From contig DASXIW010000253.1 in the NCBI GenBank assembly GCA_036497785.1, positions 1 to 6,585 of the forward strand: 6,585 bases of DNA, written 5' to 3'. The notes beneath the pieces were generated by a model. The model was not told the DNA's origin and did no database searches. It was given only the letters and a program-made list of their open reading frames with translations. This document shows positions 1 through 6,252 of this stretch, in pieces. Position numbers and translations under genes: made by a program. This stretch comes from DASXIW01 sp036497785 (GTDB taxonomy: Bacteria > Pseudomonadota > Alphaproteobacteria > Acetobacterales > Acetobacteraceae). Positions within the stretch are counted from its first letter, which is position 1. Each line of letters begins with the position of its first letter.

Positions 1-474
1 ACCTCGGCCGGCGGCGCGCTGACGCTGGAGATGATCCTGCGCGCCAAGCAACTCGGCCTACCGCTGCCCGCCGCGATCGCGGCAGGCACGCCGATGGCGG
101 ACCTGACCAAATCCGGCGATTCCTTCCGCACCAACGAGATGGTGGACAATGTGCTGGTCTCGCCGGACGGGCGCTGCCACGCGGCGGCGGAATTCTACGC
201 CGGTGACAACGATCTGAAAGACCCGCTGCTCTCGCCGATCTACGGCGACCTGCACGGCTTCCCGCCGACCGTCCTCACCACGGGCACGCGCGACCTGCTG
301 CTGAGCAACACTGTCCGCACCCATCGCAAGCTGCGCCAATCCGGCGTGGACGCCCAGCTTGAGGTGTTCGATGGCCTATCCCACGCGGAATATATGCGTG
401 ACGACACCGCGCCGGAGAGCAAGGACGCGTTCACCGAGATCGCCGGCTTCTTCGACAAGCATCTGGGAAAGTAA
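1..474 (+). CDS. Alpha/beta hydrolase (HSL / family IV esterase type), C-terminal part
   Basis: This is the 3' part of a gene that begins before the window; 157 codons and a TAA stop are visible. It is probably a carboxylesterase or acetyl-esterase-like enzyme acting on small esters; the substrate cannot be read from the sequence. The first codons encode TSAGGAL, matching the nucleophile elbow (G-D/T-S-A-G-G) of the hormone-sensitive-lipase family, so Ser is visible codon 2. The other triad members fit: Asp at about visible residue 98 in TGTRDLLLSN (bases 292-294) and His at about residue 128 in DGLSHAEY (382-384). The usual Pro-rich 'GFPPT' segment precedes the Asp strand. The oxyanion HGGG motif would lie upstream, outside the window. 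The reading frame is intact to the stop, and a strong terminator follows 31 bp later, so this is the last gene of its transcript. Family call is confident; specificity unknown. Confidence 0.9.
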   Translation, partial: TSAGGALTLEMILRAKQLGLPLPAAIAAGTPMADLTKSGDSFRTNEMVDNVLVSPDGRCHAAAEFYAGDNDLKDPLLSPIYGDLHGFPPTVLTTGTRDLLLSNTVRTHRKLRQSGVDAQLEVFDGLSHAEYMRDDTAPESKDAFTEIAGFFDKHLGK

Positions 475-505
475 AGACCCGCCGCCACTCAAGCCTATGT
501 CCGGG

Positions 506-538
506 AAAGGCCAGGGCAATCGCCCTGGCCTTTCTTTT
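506..538 (+). terminator. Rho-independent terminator of the hydrolase gene
   Basis: GGCCAGGGC (509-517) pairs perfectly with GCCCTGGCC (522-530) around a 4-nt loop. The AAA at 506-508 extends the stem against TTT at 531-533. The right arm runs into tttcttttt on the plus strand, the classic GC stem plus U tract. Read from the minus strand, the stem is followed only by TTT and then CCC, so it would be a weaker terminator for the converging uvrA transcript. Confidence 0.85.
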
Positions 539-549
539 TGGCAGCCCTG

Positions 550-3402
550 TCAGGCCCGCTTGCGCTTCAGCTTCGGCACGTCCAGCAGCGGCGCCAGGAA
601 GCGCCCGGTATGGCTTTCCGGACTGGCGGCGACATCCTCGGGCGTGCCTTGCGCCACGATCCGGCCGCCGCCATCGCCGCCCTCCGGCCCAAGGTCGAGG
701 ATCCAGTCGGCGGTCTTGATCACCTCCAGATTATGCTCGATCACCACCACGGTGTTGCCCTGGTCCACCAGCGCGTGCAGCACTTCCAGCAGTTTGCGCA
801 CATCCTCGAAATGCAGGCCGGTGGTCGGCTCGTCCAGGATGTACAGCGTCCGCCCGGTGGCACGCCGGGCCAGCTCCTTGGAAAGCTTGATCCGCTGCGC
901 CTCGCCGCCCGAGAGCGTGGTGGCCTGCTGGCCCAGGCTGATATAGCCGAGCCCGACCTGCTGCAGGATCTTCAGCCGGTCATGAATGCGCGGGGCGGCG
1001 GAGAAATAGGGCACCGCCTCGTCCACCGTCAGCGCCAGCACGTCGGCGATGGATTTGTCGCGGAACTTCACGTCCAGCGTCTCGCGATTATATCGGCGGC
1101 CCTTGCAGGTGTCGCAGGTCACATACACGTCGGGCAGGAAGTGCATTTCGATCTTCAGCACCCCGTCGCCCTGGCACGCCTCGCACCGCCCGCCCTTCAC
1201 ATTGAACGAGAACCGGCCGGGCTTGTAGCCGCGCGCGCGGGATTCAGGCAGTTCCGCGAACCAGTCGCGGATCGGTGCAAACAAATCGGTGTAAGTGGCT
1301 GGATTGCTGCGCGGCGTGCGGCCGATCGGCGACTGGTCGATGTCGATGATCTTGTCGAGCAGCTCCAACCCCTCGACGCGCCCATGCGGCGCCGGCACCT
1401 CGCCCGAACCCATCAGCCGGCGGCTCGCGGCTTTATAAAGCGTGTCCACCACCAGCGTGGACTTGCCCCCGCCCGAGACACCCGTGACACATGTGAACGT
1501 GCCCAAGGGAAACGCGGCGGACACGCTCTTCAGGTTGTTGCCTTTGGCGTCCACCACGCGCACCACCCGGTCCTTCTGCATCGGCCGGCGCATCGTCGGG
1601 ATTTCGATCCGTCGCCGTCCGGACAGGTAATCCCCGGTCAACGAGGCCGGATTGGCCGCGACTTCCGCCGGCGTCCCCTCCGCCACCACATGCCCCCCCG
1701 CGACACCTGCCGCCGGACCCATGTCGATCAGGTGATCCGCCGCACGAATCGCGTCCTCGTCGTGCTCCACCACCAGCACTGTGTTGCCCAGCGCCTTCAG
1801 CCGCCGCAGCGTGCCGAGCAGTCTTTCGTTGTCGCGCTGGTGCAGCCCGATGGAGGGTTCGTCCAGCACATACAGCACGCCGGTCAGGCCGGAACCGATC
1901 TGGCTCGCCAGCCGGATGCGCTGGCTCTCGCCGCCGGACAGGGTGGCGGAGCCGCGGGCGAGGGTCAGGTAGTTCAGCCCGACATCCATCAGGAACTGAA
2001 GCCGCTCGACAATCTCTCGCAAAATGCGACGGGCGATCTCCTGGCGCTGCGGCGTCAGCGTCTCCAGCACGCCCTTAAACCAGGGAAGCGCGTTCTGAAT
2101 CGACAGATCCGAGGCCTGGGCGATGTCGCAATTTGCGATTTTCACCGCCAATGCCTCCGGCTTCAGCCGGGCGCCATGGCACACCTCGCAAGGCTTCTCC
2201 GCCTGGTAGCGGCTCATCTCCTCGCGTACCCAGGCGCTGTCCGTCTCCTGCCAGCGGCGCTGCAAATTCTTCACCACGCCCTCGAACGGTTTGGTGACCG
2301 TGTATTGCCGCGCGCCGTCCTTGTAGGTGAACGCCACCGGGGTCTCGCCGGTACCGAACAATATGCCGTCCCGCGCCTTTTGCGGCAGCTCCTGCCAGGG
2401 GGTGCGGGGGTTGATTTTATAATGTTTTGCAAGGCTTTGGAGCGTCTGGTCGTAGTACGGGCTCTGCGCGCCGGTCCATGGCGCGATGGCCCCCTCGGCC
2501 AAGCTGCGGCGTTCGTCGGGCACCACCAGATGCGGGTCGAAAAAGCTTTCCACCCCCAGTCCGTCGCAGGCCGGGCAGGCGCCATGTGGGCTGTTGAAGC
2601 TGAACAGCCGGGGCTCGATCTCCTCAATGGAAAAACCACTGACCGGGCAGGCAAAACGGCTGCTGAACACGGTGCGCTCGCCGCCATCCGCGGTTTCCGC
2701 ATAGACGACGCCATCCGCCATGGCCAAAGCCGTCTCGAAACTATCGGCCAGCCGCGCCTGAATGCCGTCCCGCACCACGACGCGGTCCACCACCGCTTCG
2801 ATCTCGTGCTTGATCTTGCGGTTCAGCGTCGGCACCTCGCCGATTTCGTACAGCGCGCCATCCACCTTCACCCGGGTGAAGCCGCGCCGCTGCAACTCCG
2901 CCAGTTCCTTGCGGTATTCGCCCTTGCGGTCGCGCACCACCGGGGCCAGCAGTAGCAGCCGCGTGCCTTCCTTCATTGCCATCACCCGGTCGACCATCTG
3001 GCTGACCGTCTGCGCCTCGATCGGCAGGCCGGTGGCCGGCGAGTAGGGCACGCCGGCGCGGGCCCAGAGCAGGCGCATATAGTCGTGGATTTCGGTGACG
3101 GTGCCGACGGTGGAGCGCGGGTTGCGGCTGGTCGTCTTCTGCTCGATGGAAATGGCGGGCGACAGCCCCTCGATCGAATCGACGTCCGGCTTGCCCATCA
3201 GTTCCAGGAACTGGCGCGCATAGGCGGACAGGCTTTCCACGTAGCGGCGCTGGCCTTCGGCATAGATCGTGTCGAAGGCTAAGGAGGATTTGCCGGAGCC
3301 GGACAAGCCAGTGATCACCACCAGGCTGTCGCGCGGAATCGCGACGTCGATGTTTTTCAGATTATGCTCGCGCGCGCCGCGCACAACGATGGATCCGGCC
3401 AT
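550..3402 (-). CDS. uvrA: UvrABC system protein A (excinuclease ABC subunit A)
   Basis: UvrA is the damage-recognising ATPase of nucleotide excision repair. It dimerises, loads UvrB onto lesions and then leaves. The 950-residue product is of normal family length (E. coli about 940). It carries two ABC modules: Walker A GLSGSGKSS (about 32-40), signature LSGGESQ (488-494) and Walker B YVLDEPS (511-517) in the first; GVSGGGKST (641-649), LSGGEAQ (830-836) and LYILDEPT (853-860) in the second. Cysteine pairs mark the zinc modules: C276/C279, C405/C408 (CEVCHG), and C740/C743 with C763/C766. In the first zinc module the usual CPxC is CPVS (C252, S255). The start MAGSIVVRGAREHNL is the typical N-terminus, with GAGG (bases 3413-3410) 7 nt upstream. 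The gene is divergent from ssb, with a LexA box between them, so SOS induction is expected. Its 3' end converges on the hydrolase gene. Confidence 0.98.
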   Translation of the reverse strand: MAGSIVVRGAREHNLKNIDVAIPRDSLVVITGLSGSGKSSLAFDTIYAEGQRRYVESLSAYARQFLELMGKPDVDSIEGLSPAISIEQKTTSRNPRSTVGTVTEIHDYMRLLWARAGVPYSPATGLPIEAQTVSQMVDRVMAMKEGTRLLLLAPVVRDRKGEYRKELAELQRRGFTRVKVDGALYEIGEVPTLNRKIKHEIEAVVDRVVVRDGIQARLADSFETALAMADGVVYAETADGGERTVFSSRFACPVSGFSIEEIEPRLFSFNSPHGACPACDGLGVESFFDPHLVVPDERRSLAEGAIAPWTGAQSPYYDQTLQSLAKHYKINPRTPWQELPQKARDGILFGTGETPVAFTYKDGARQYTVTKPFEGVVKNLQRRWQETDSAWVREEMSRYQAEKPCEVCHGARLKPEALAVKIANCDIAQASDLSIQNALPWFKGVLETLTPQRQEIARRILREIVERLQFLMDVGLNYLTLARGSATLSGGESQRIRLASQIGSGLTGVLYVLDEPSIGLHQRDNERLLGTLRRLKALGNTVLVVEHDEDAIRAADHLIDMGPAAGVAGGHVVAEGTPAEVAANPASLTGDYLSGRRRIEIPTMRRPMQKDRVVRVVDAKGNNLKSVSAAFPLGTFTCVTGVSGGGKSTLVVDTLYKAASRRLMGSGEVPAPHGRVEGLELLDKIIDIDQSPIGRTPRSNPATYTDLFAPIRDWFAELPESRARGYKPGRFSFNVKGGRCEACQGDGVLKIEMHFLPDVYVTCDTCKGRRYNRETLDVKFRDKSIADVLALTVDEAVPYFSAAPRIHDRLKILQQVGLGYISLGQQATTLSGGEAQRIKLSKELARRATGRTLYILDEPTTGLHFEDVRKLLEVLHALVDQGNTVVVIEHNLEVIKTADWILDLGPEGGDGGGRIVAQGTPEDVAASPESHTGRFLAPLLDVPKLKRKRA

Positions 3403-3403
3403 T

Positions 3404-3429
3404 CATGATCCTCGGTCAGGCGGATCATG
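3404..3429 (-). repeat. Inverted repeat / hairpin in the uvrA leader covering part of the Shine-Dalgarno
   Basis: CATGATCC (3404-3411) and GGATCATG (3422-3429) form a perfect 8-bp inverted repeat with a 10-nt loop. It lies 1 bp upstream of the uvrA start codon. In the uvrA mRNA the downstream arm would be GGATCATG, so part of the GAGG ribosome-binding site falls in the stem. It may be an RNA hairpin that damps translation, or a DNA operator; the sequence alone does not decide. Confidence 0.55.
3410..3413 (-). promoter_or_regulatory. uvrA ribosome-binding site
   Basis: On the minus strand GAGG lies 7 nt upstream of the ATG at 3402. This spacing, with the conserved MAGSIVVRGA N-terminus, fixes the uvrA start. 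An overlapping ATG at 3406 is in another frame and has no comparable site. Confidence 0.75.
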
Positions 3430-3444
3430 GAAGATCCGAGCGGA

Positions 3445-3472
3445 TTGTGTTCTTGAGTTGTTCTGCTTATAT
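3445..3472 (+). promoter_or_regulatory. Possible sigma-70-type promoter toward ssb, overlapping the SOS box
   Basis: TTGTGT (3445-3450) and TTATAT (3467-3472) are separated by 16 bp. They resemble -35 and -10 hexamers and would start transcription at about 3479, giving a leader of about 100 nt before ssb. The LexA box lies between and over these hexamers, which is where a repressor would block polymerase. The hexamers are imperfect and no start site is known. The minus strand also has a -10-like TATAAG here, possibly for uvrA, but no convincing -35. Confidence 0.35.
3449..3463. promoter_or_regulatory. LexA operator (alphaproteobacterial SOS box)
   Basis: The sequence GTTCTTGAGTTGTTC is an exact GTTC-N7-GTTC direct repeat, the operator form recognised by LexA in alphaproteobacteria such as Rhodobacter and Rhizobium. 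It lies in the uvrA-ssb divergent spacer, 46 bp upstream of uvrA and 116 bp upstream of ssb. uvrA is a standard SOS gene, so the context strongly supports the call. Whether ssb is also repressed depends on its true promoter. Confidence 0.88.
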
Positions 3473-3579
3473 GGACCTGATCGCCGCCAAAGGGAAGCCC
3501 GTCCGAGAAGGGTCGTGCGGCTTCGTGTTAGGGTTTATGGTCAGAGCGTGGAAATGGGTCGAACAGCGGGAAAAGCGAT

Positions 3580-4086
3580 ATGGCCGGTAGTGTGAACAAG
3601 GTGATTCTGATCGGCAATCTGGGGCGCGACCCGGAATCCCGGTCTCTGCAAAGCGGCGGCAAGGTTGTCACTTTTTCGATCGCGACAAGCGAGACCTGGA
3701 GCGATCGTGCGTCCGGCGAACGCAAGGAACGGACTCAGTGGCACCGAATCGTGATCTACAACGAGAGAATCGCCGAGATCGCGGAGAAATATGTCCGCAA
3801 GGGCAGCAAGATCTATATCGAGGGCGCGCTGGAGACCCGGAAATACACCGACAAGGACGGAAATGAGCGTGAGACGTCCGAGGTGGTTTTGCGGAACTTC
3901 CGCGGCGAACTGACCATGCTGGATGGACGCCCCGGCGCCGAAGGCGGCATGTCCGAGGGCGGCGGCTACCAGCCCCGCGAACGCGCGGCCCCCACCGCAC
4001 GCGGCCCGGCCCAGCGCAGCAGCGGCGGCCCCTCCTGGGATGCGCCGAAGGGCGGTGCGGATCTGGACGACGAGATCCCCTTCTAA
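3580..4086 (+). CDS. ssb: Single-stranded DNA-binding protein
   Basis: SSB coats single-stranded DNA as a tetramer during replication, recombination and repair, and recruits partner proteins through its acidic C-terminal tip. The 168-residue product has an N-terminal OB fold (about 1-113) starting MAGSVNKVILIGNLGRDPE. Trp40, Trp54 and Tyr60 align with the DNA-stacking residues W40, W54 and F60 of E. coli SSB. A Gly/Pro/Arg/Ser-rich disordered linker follows (about 116-160), ending in the tip DLDDEIPF, close to the canonical DDDIPF. The start is fixed by the conserved N-terminus; a weak GGGA lies 8 nt upstream. The gene is divergent from uvrA across a 177-bp spacer with an SOS box, an arrangement also found in E. 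coli. The stop codon is followed 14 bp later by the nested palindrome at 4101-4193, which probably ends the transcript. Confidence 0.98.
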   Translation: MAGSVNKVILIGNLGRDPESRSLQSGGKVVTFSIATSETWSDRASGERKERTQWHRIVIYNERIAEIAEKYVRKGSKIYIEGALETRKYTDKDGNERETSEVVLRNFRGELTMLDGRPGAEGGMSEGGGYQPRERAAPTARGPAQRSSGGPSWDAPKGGADLDDEIPF

Positions 4087-4100
4087 GGTTCGGAGCAAAT

Positions 4101-4193
4101 CGGATAAGAGTTTTTTGCTTCTTTTTTGCAAAAAAGAAGGCACTTGAGCCTCTGTTCTTTTTTTGAAAAAAAGAACCAAAAACTTTTTATCCG
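4101..4193. repeat. Nested AT-rich inverted-repeat element between convergent ssb and glycosyltransferase genes
   Basis: Three inverted repeats are nested in 93 bp. An outer stem pairs CGGATAA (4101-4107) with TTATCCG (4187-4193), with AGTTTT and AAAACT continuing it imperfectly inward. Inside are two perfect palindromes. One is 22 bp (4118-4139): CTTC plus six T, GC, then six A plus GAAG. The other is 23 nt (4154-4176): GTTC plus seven T, a central G, then seven A plus GAAC. The AT content contrasts sharply with the GC-rich surroundings. It may act as a two-way terminator for the convergent genes. I associate such T/A-run palindromes with intergenic repeats in Acetobacteraceae, from memory and unverified. 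The minus-strand glycosyltransferase stop codon (4187-4189) lies in its outer arm. Confidence 0.8.
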
Positions 4194-5344
4194 TTAGGTA
4201 AGAGTTCCTTGGCGATGGCGGCGAGCGTTCGGCGTTGTGGGTCCAGGTCAGGGATTTGGTGGTGATGGTTTGGCGGGCGGCTTGGCCGAGGCGGGTGCGC
4301 AACTTGGGGTCGGTGCACAGGGCCAGGAGTGCGGCTGCCCGGGCGCCGGCGGTGGCGGGGTCCAATAGTTTGGCGTCCTCGCCGTCGGTCAGGATTTCCC
4401 GGATGTTCTCGGTATCGGGGGCGACGATGGCGCGGCCGAGCTGGAGATATTCGAAGAGTTTCAGCGGCGAGGAATAGGGGGTCAGCCCCGGCAGAACGGC
4501 GATGTCGAAGGCCGCCACATGGCGGGCGACATCGTCGCGCTCAACGATGCCGGTGATGGTCAGCCGGTCCGCGACACCCAGGCCGGCGGCATGGGATTCG
4601 AACGAGGCGCGGGCCGGGCCGTCGCCCAGCACCAGTATGTGCAGATCGAGTTGCGCCCGATGTGCGGAAACGAAATCAATGAGATGGTGAACGGCGTTCC
4701 ACCCCCGGATGAAGCCGGTGAAGCCGAGGACCAGGCGCTGTGGCAGGCCGAGCGCGGCCTTGGCGGCGGATGTCTCGGGCACGGCGCCGAAGCGATCCGG
4801 GTTGATGCCGTTGGAAATGACGGTGATGCGCGATGTCGGCACCCCGTATTGCGCCGCCGTCCGGGCCAGAACGCCGGTCACGGGCAGGACATGGTCCACA
4901 TTGTTCCATAGCAGCCGCTGCGCCCAGCGGCCGAGCCGGTGCCAGCCGCAATCCGTCATTCCCTGCGCGCTCCTCGTAGAGCGGCGAATTGACCTCCAGC
5001 AGCACAGGCGCGCCGGACAGGCGGCGCACCCATATGCCGGCGAACAGGAATAGGCTGAGGCGCTCATAGATCACGTCGGGCCGGTGCGCGCGCACTGCGC
5101 GGCGCAGGCGCAGGAACGCCTTCGCGCTGTAGCCGACTTCCATCAGTTCGTACAGCGCCGCCGGGATGAATCGCTTGGTCGTGTCCACGACCGGGTTGGA
5201 GCCGCCGAAGCCGCTCGCCATCAGGCCGGCGGGACCGACCAGGATGGTTTCGTGGCCGAGGCGCTGCAGGGCGGCGATCAGTTCCTCGATATGGACGGCC
5301 TGGCCGTCGCGCGAGGCGATGCGATGGTGGAACAGGATTCGCAT
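4187..5344 (-). pseudogene. Glycosyltransferase family 4 (GT-B fold), disrupted by two compensating frameshifts
   Basis: Start ATG at 5344 (MRILFHHRIASRDG) and stop TAA at 4187-4189 are in the same frame and would give 385 residues, normal for a GT4 enzyme that moves a sugar from a nucleotide donor to a glycan or lipid acceptor. The frame is lost in between. Residues 1-134 read well to LYEERAGNDGLRL. An extra G at about 4942-4943 then shifts the frame, and the family sequence resumes as HRLGRWAQRLLW. One base is missing near 4225-4228, after which LAAIAKELLPNG returns to the first frame. Intact motifs in the middle part include SNGINPDRF, GFTGF, LGDGP and SPLKLFEYLQLGR (about 177-304 of the repaired protein), the donor-binding half. 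The gene has no clear Shine-Dalgarno and is not in an operon with its neighbours. It is either a recent pseudogene or an intact gene with two sequencing errors. Acceptor and pathway are unknown. Confidence 0.82.
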
Positions 5345-5491
5345 CAGCGAAAATGGACCGATATCGGGGAGGGCGCGATGGGCCGCCTTCCGCCCAAGAA
5401 TGTCGCCGCCGCCAGATCTGTCACCGGCGATCTCTTTTATGCGTGATAATCATGCCCGACCTTCGTTCCCATATCATGACAAGGGGCGATC

Positions 5492-5590
5492 ATGAATATG
5501 GCGCGGAAGGTCGCGATCCCTTGCGGGGAGTGGTGGCGATGGCAAGATTGGAACGGCTTGGAGTGGCGGGAGATGGGGCTGGCAGGCTGA
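5492..5590 (+). CDS. Possible Trp-rich small ORF, 32 aa, function unknown
   Basis: ATG at 5492 opens a 32-codon frame ending at TGA 5588-5590. It is preceded by a good Shine-Dalgarno AAGGGG (5481-5486) with 5-nt spacing. The product has five Trp in 32 residues, clustered in GEWWRWQDWNGLEW, after a short basic N-terminus (MNMARKVAIP). It has no membrane segment or signal peptide. It ends 44 bp before the EEP start, in a different frame, so the two could be cotranscribed. It could be a small protein, a translated leader or chance. TGG codons are easy to generate in G-rich DNA, which weakens the case. I do not recognise a family. Confidence 0.35.
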   Translation: MNMARKVAIPCGEWWRWQDWNGLEWREMGLAG

Positions 5591-5622
5591 CACCGCTCGT
5601 CGGGTTTGCAGCGATGGAAGGC

Positions 5623-5626
5623 GAGG
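5623..5626 (+). promoter_or_regulatory. EEP gene ribosome-binding site
   Basis: GAGG lies 8 nt upstream of ATG 5635 and supports this start. The in-frame ATG at 5614 has no comparable site, and the 5635 start places the family's first conserved strand (KIISWNLLR) right at the N-terminus. Confidence 0.65.
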
Positions 5627-5634
5627 CGGGTCGG

Positions 5635-6252
5635 ATGAAGATTATCAGCTGGAATCTGCTGCGCCTGAAGGGGGCGTCGCTGGAGGATCTGGTCGGGCTG
5701 GTGCGCCGCGAACAGCCGGACCTGCTGCTGATGCAGGAGGTCACGGGTGAAATCGCCGGGCTGACCCTGCGGGTCGGCGGCCATTTCGCCCGCACGCCGC
5801 TGCCCGGCCGCATTCACGGGCTGGCGATGTGGAGCCCGACGCCGATGCGCCACGCGCCTTCCATCGTGAAACTGCCGAAGGGATCGGTGTTCGAGCGCTT
5901 CGGTCAAGTGCTGGATATCGGTGAGTTTTCGGTGGCGAATGTGCATCTCTCCCATGGGCAGGTGTTGAACCGGCGGCAGTTGCGGCGCCTTGCTTTGTCT
6001 CTGCCGCCGCGCGCCGCCGTGCTGGGGGATTTCAACCTGCTGGGGCCGGCGCTGCTGCCCGGGTTCCGCGATGTGGGGCCGCGCCAGGCGACGCATGTGA
6101 TGGGCGATATCCTGCCGATCCGGATCGATCGCTGCCTGGTGCGGGGCCTCACCTGTCTGGAAACCGCGGTGCTGCCGCGCCATCCCTCCGACCACCGGCC
6201 GATCGTGGTGCGGCTGCAAGTGGCCCGGCAGGTGATGCGCAGCGCGGCCTAA
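5635..6252 (+). CDS. Endonuclease/exonuclease/phosphatase (EEP) superfamily protein
   Basis: This 205-residue protein belongs to the Mg2+-dependent DNase I/ExoIII-like fold, whose members cleave phosphodiester or phosphoester bonds in DNA, RNA, phospholipids or inositol phosphates. The full catalytic set is visible in order: Asn7 in ISWNLL, Glu35 in LLMQEV, Asn102/His104 in ANVHLSHG, Asp132/Asn134 in LGDFNLLG, Asp165 in RIDRCLV, and Asp186/His187 in HPSDHRPIV. It is short for the family, with few loop insertions, so it resembles the compact bacterial EEP hydrolases rather than ExoIII. There is no signal peptide or membrane segment, so it is probably cytoplasmic. The substrate cannot be inferred. 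It is divergent from the broken glycosyltransferase. Its TAA stop abuts the edge of an IS701-like element, so its transcript runs into antisense transposase sequence. Confidence 0.9.
   Translation: MKIISWNLLRLKGASLEDLVGLVRREQPDLLLMQEVTGEIAGLTLRVGGHFARTPLPGRIHGLAMWSPTPMRHAPSIVKLPKGSVFERFGQVLDIGEFSVANVHLSHGQVLNRRQLRRLALSLPPRAAVLGDFNLLGPALLPGFRDVGPRQATHVMGDILPIRIDRCLVRGLTCLETAVLPRHPSDHRPIVVRLQVARQVMRSAA

Larger units (their letters stand above)
5345..5634. other. Divergent spacer between glycosyltransferase and EEP gene
   Basis: These 290 bp separate two divergent genes. No complete promoter stands out. A -10-like GATAAT sits at 5445-5450 on the plus strand without a good -35. ATCATG occurs three times between 5449 and 5494. 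The only coding candidate is the 32-codon small ORF at 5492-5590. The plus-strand frame stays open from 5353 into the EEP gene, but it has no recognisable protein features before Met at 5635. Confidence 0.6.

Noticed and set aside
538..2955. 805-codon open frame on the plus strand, antisense to uvrA
   Set aside because: It is low-complexity (His/Arg/Ala/Gln-rich) with no recognisable domain, and lies wholly opposite a complete, motif-perfect uvrA. This is a known artefact of GC-rich antisense frames.
3405..3595. Short plus-strand frames in the uvrA-ssb spacer
   Set aside because: They overlap the SOS box and regulatory sequence, have no ribosome-binding site, and have no protein-like features.
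4118..4176. The two T-run palindromes as two ordinary rho-independent terminators
   Set aside because: Their stems are almost all A-T rather than GC-rich with a trailing U tract, and they are nested in a larger inverted repeat, so a composite repeat describes them better. Termination activity remains possible.
3541..5067. 508-codon minus-strand open frame taken as one gene
   Set aside because: Only its middle, about 4228-4941, is glycosyltransferase. The first 42 codons are out of frame with the real N-terminus, and the last part runs through the palindrome and antisense to ssb.
5492..5590. Classical trp operon leader peptide
   Set aside because: There is no run of Trp codons next to an attenuator hairpin and no tryptophan biosynthesis gene downstream; the next gene is an EEP enzyme.
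5353..5634. N-terminal extension of the EEP protein by 94 codons
   Set aside because: The extension has no family resemblance. The EEP fold begins at KIISWN, and the GAGG at 5623-5626 supports the start at 5635.
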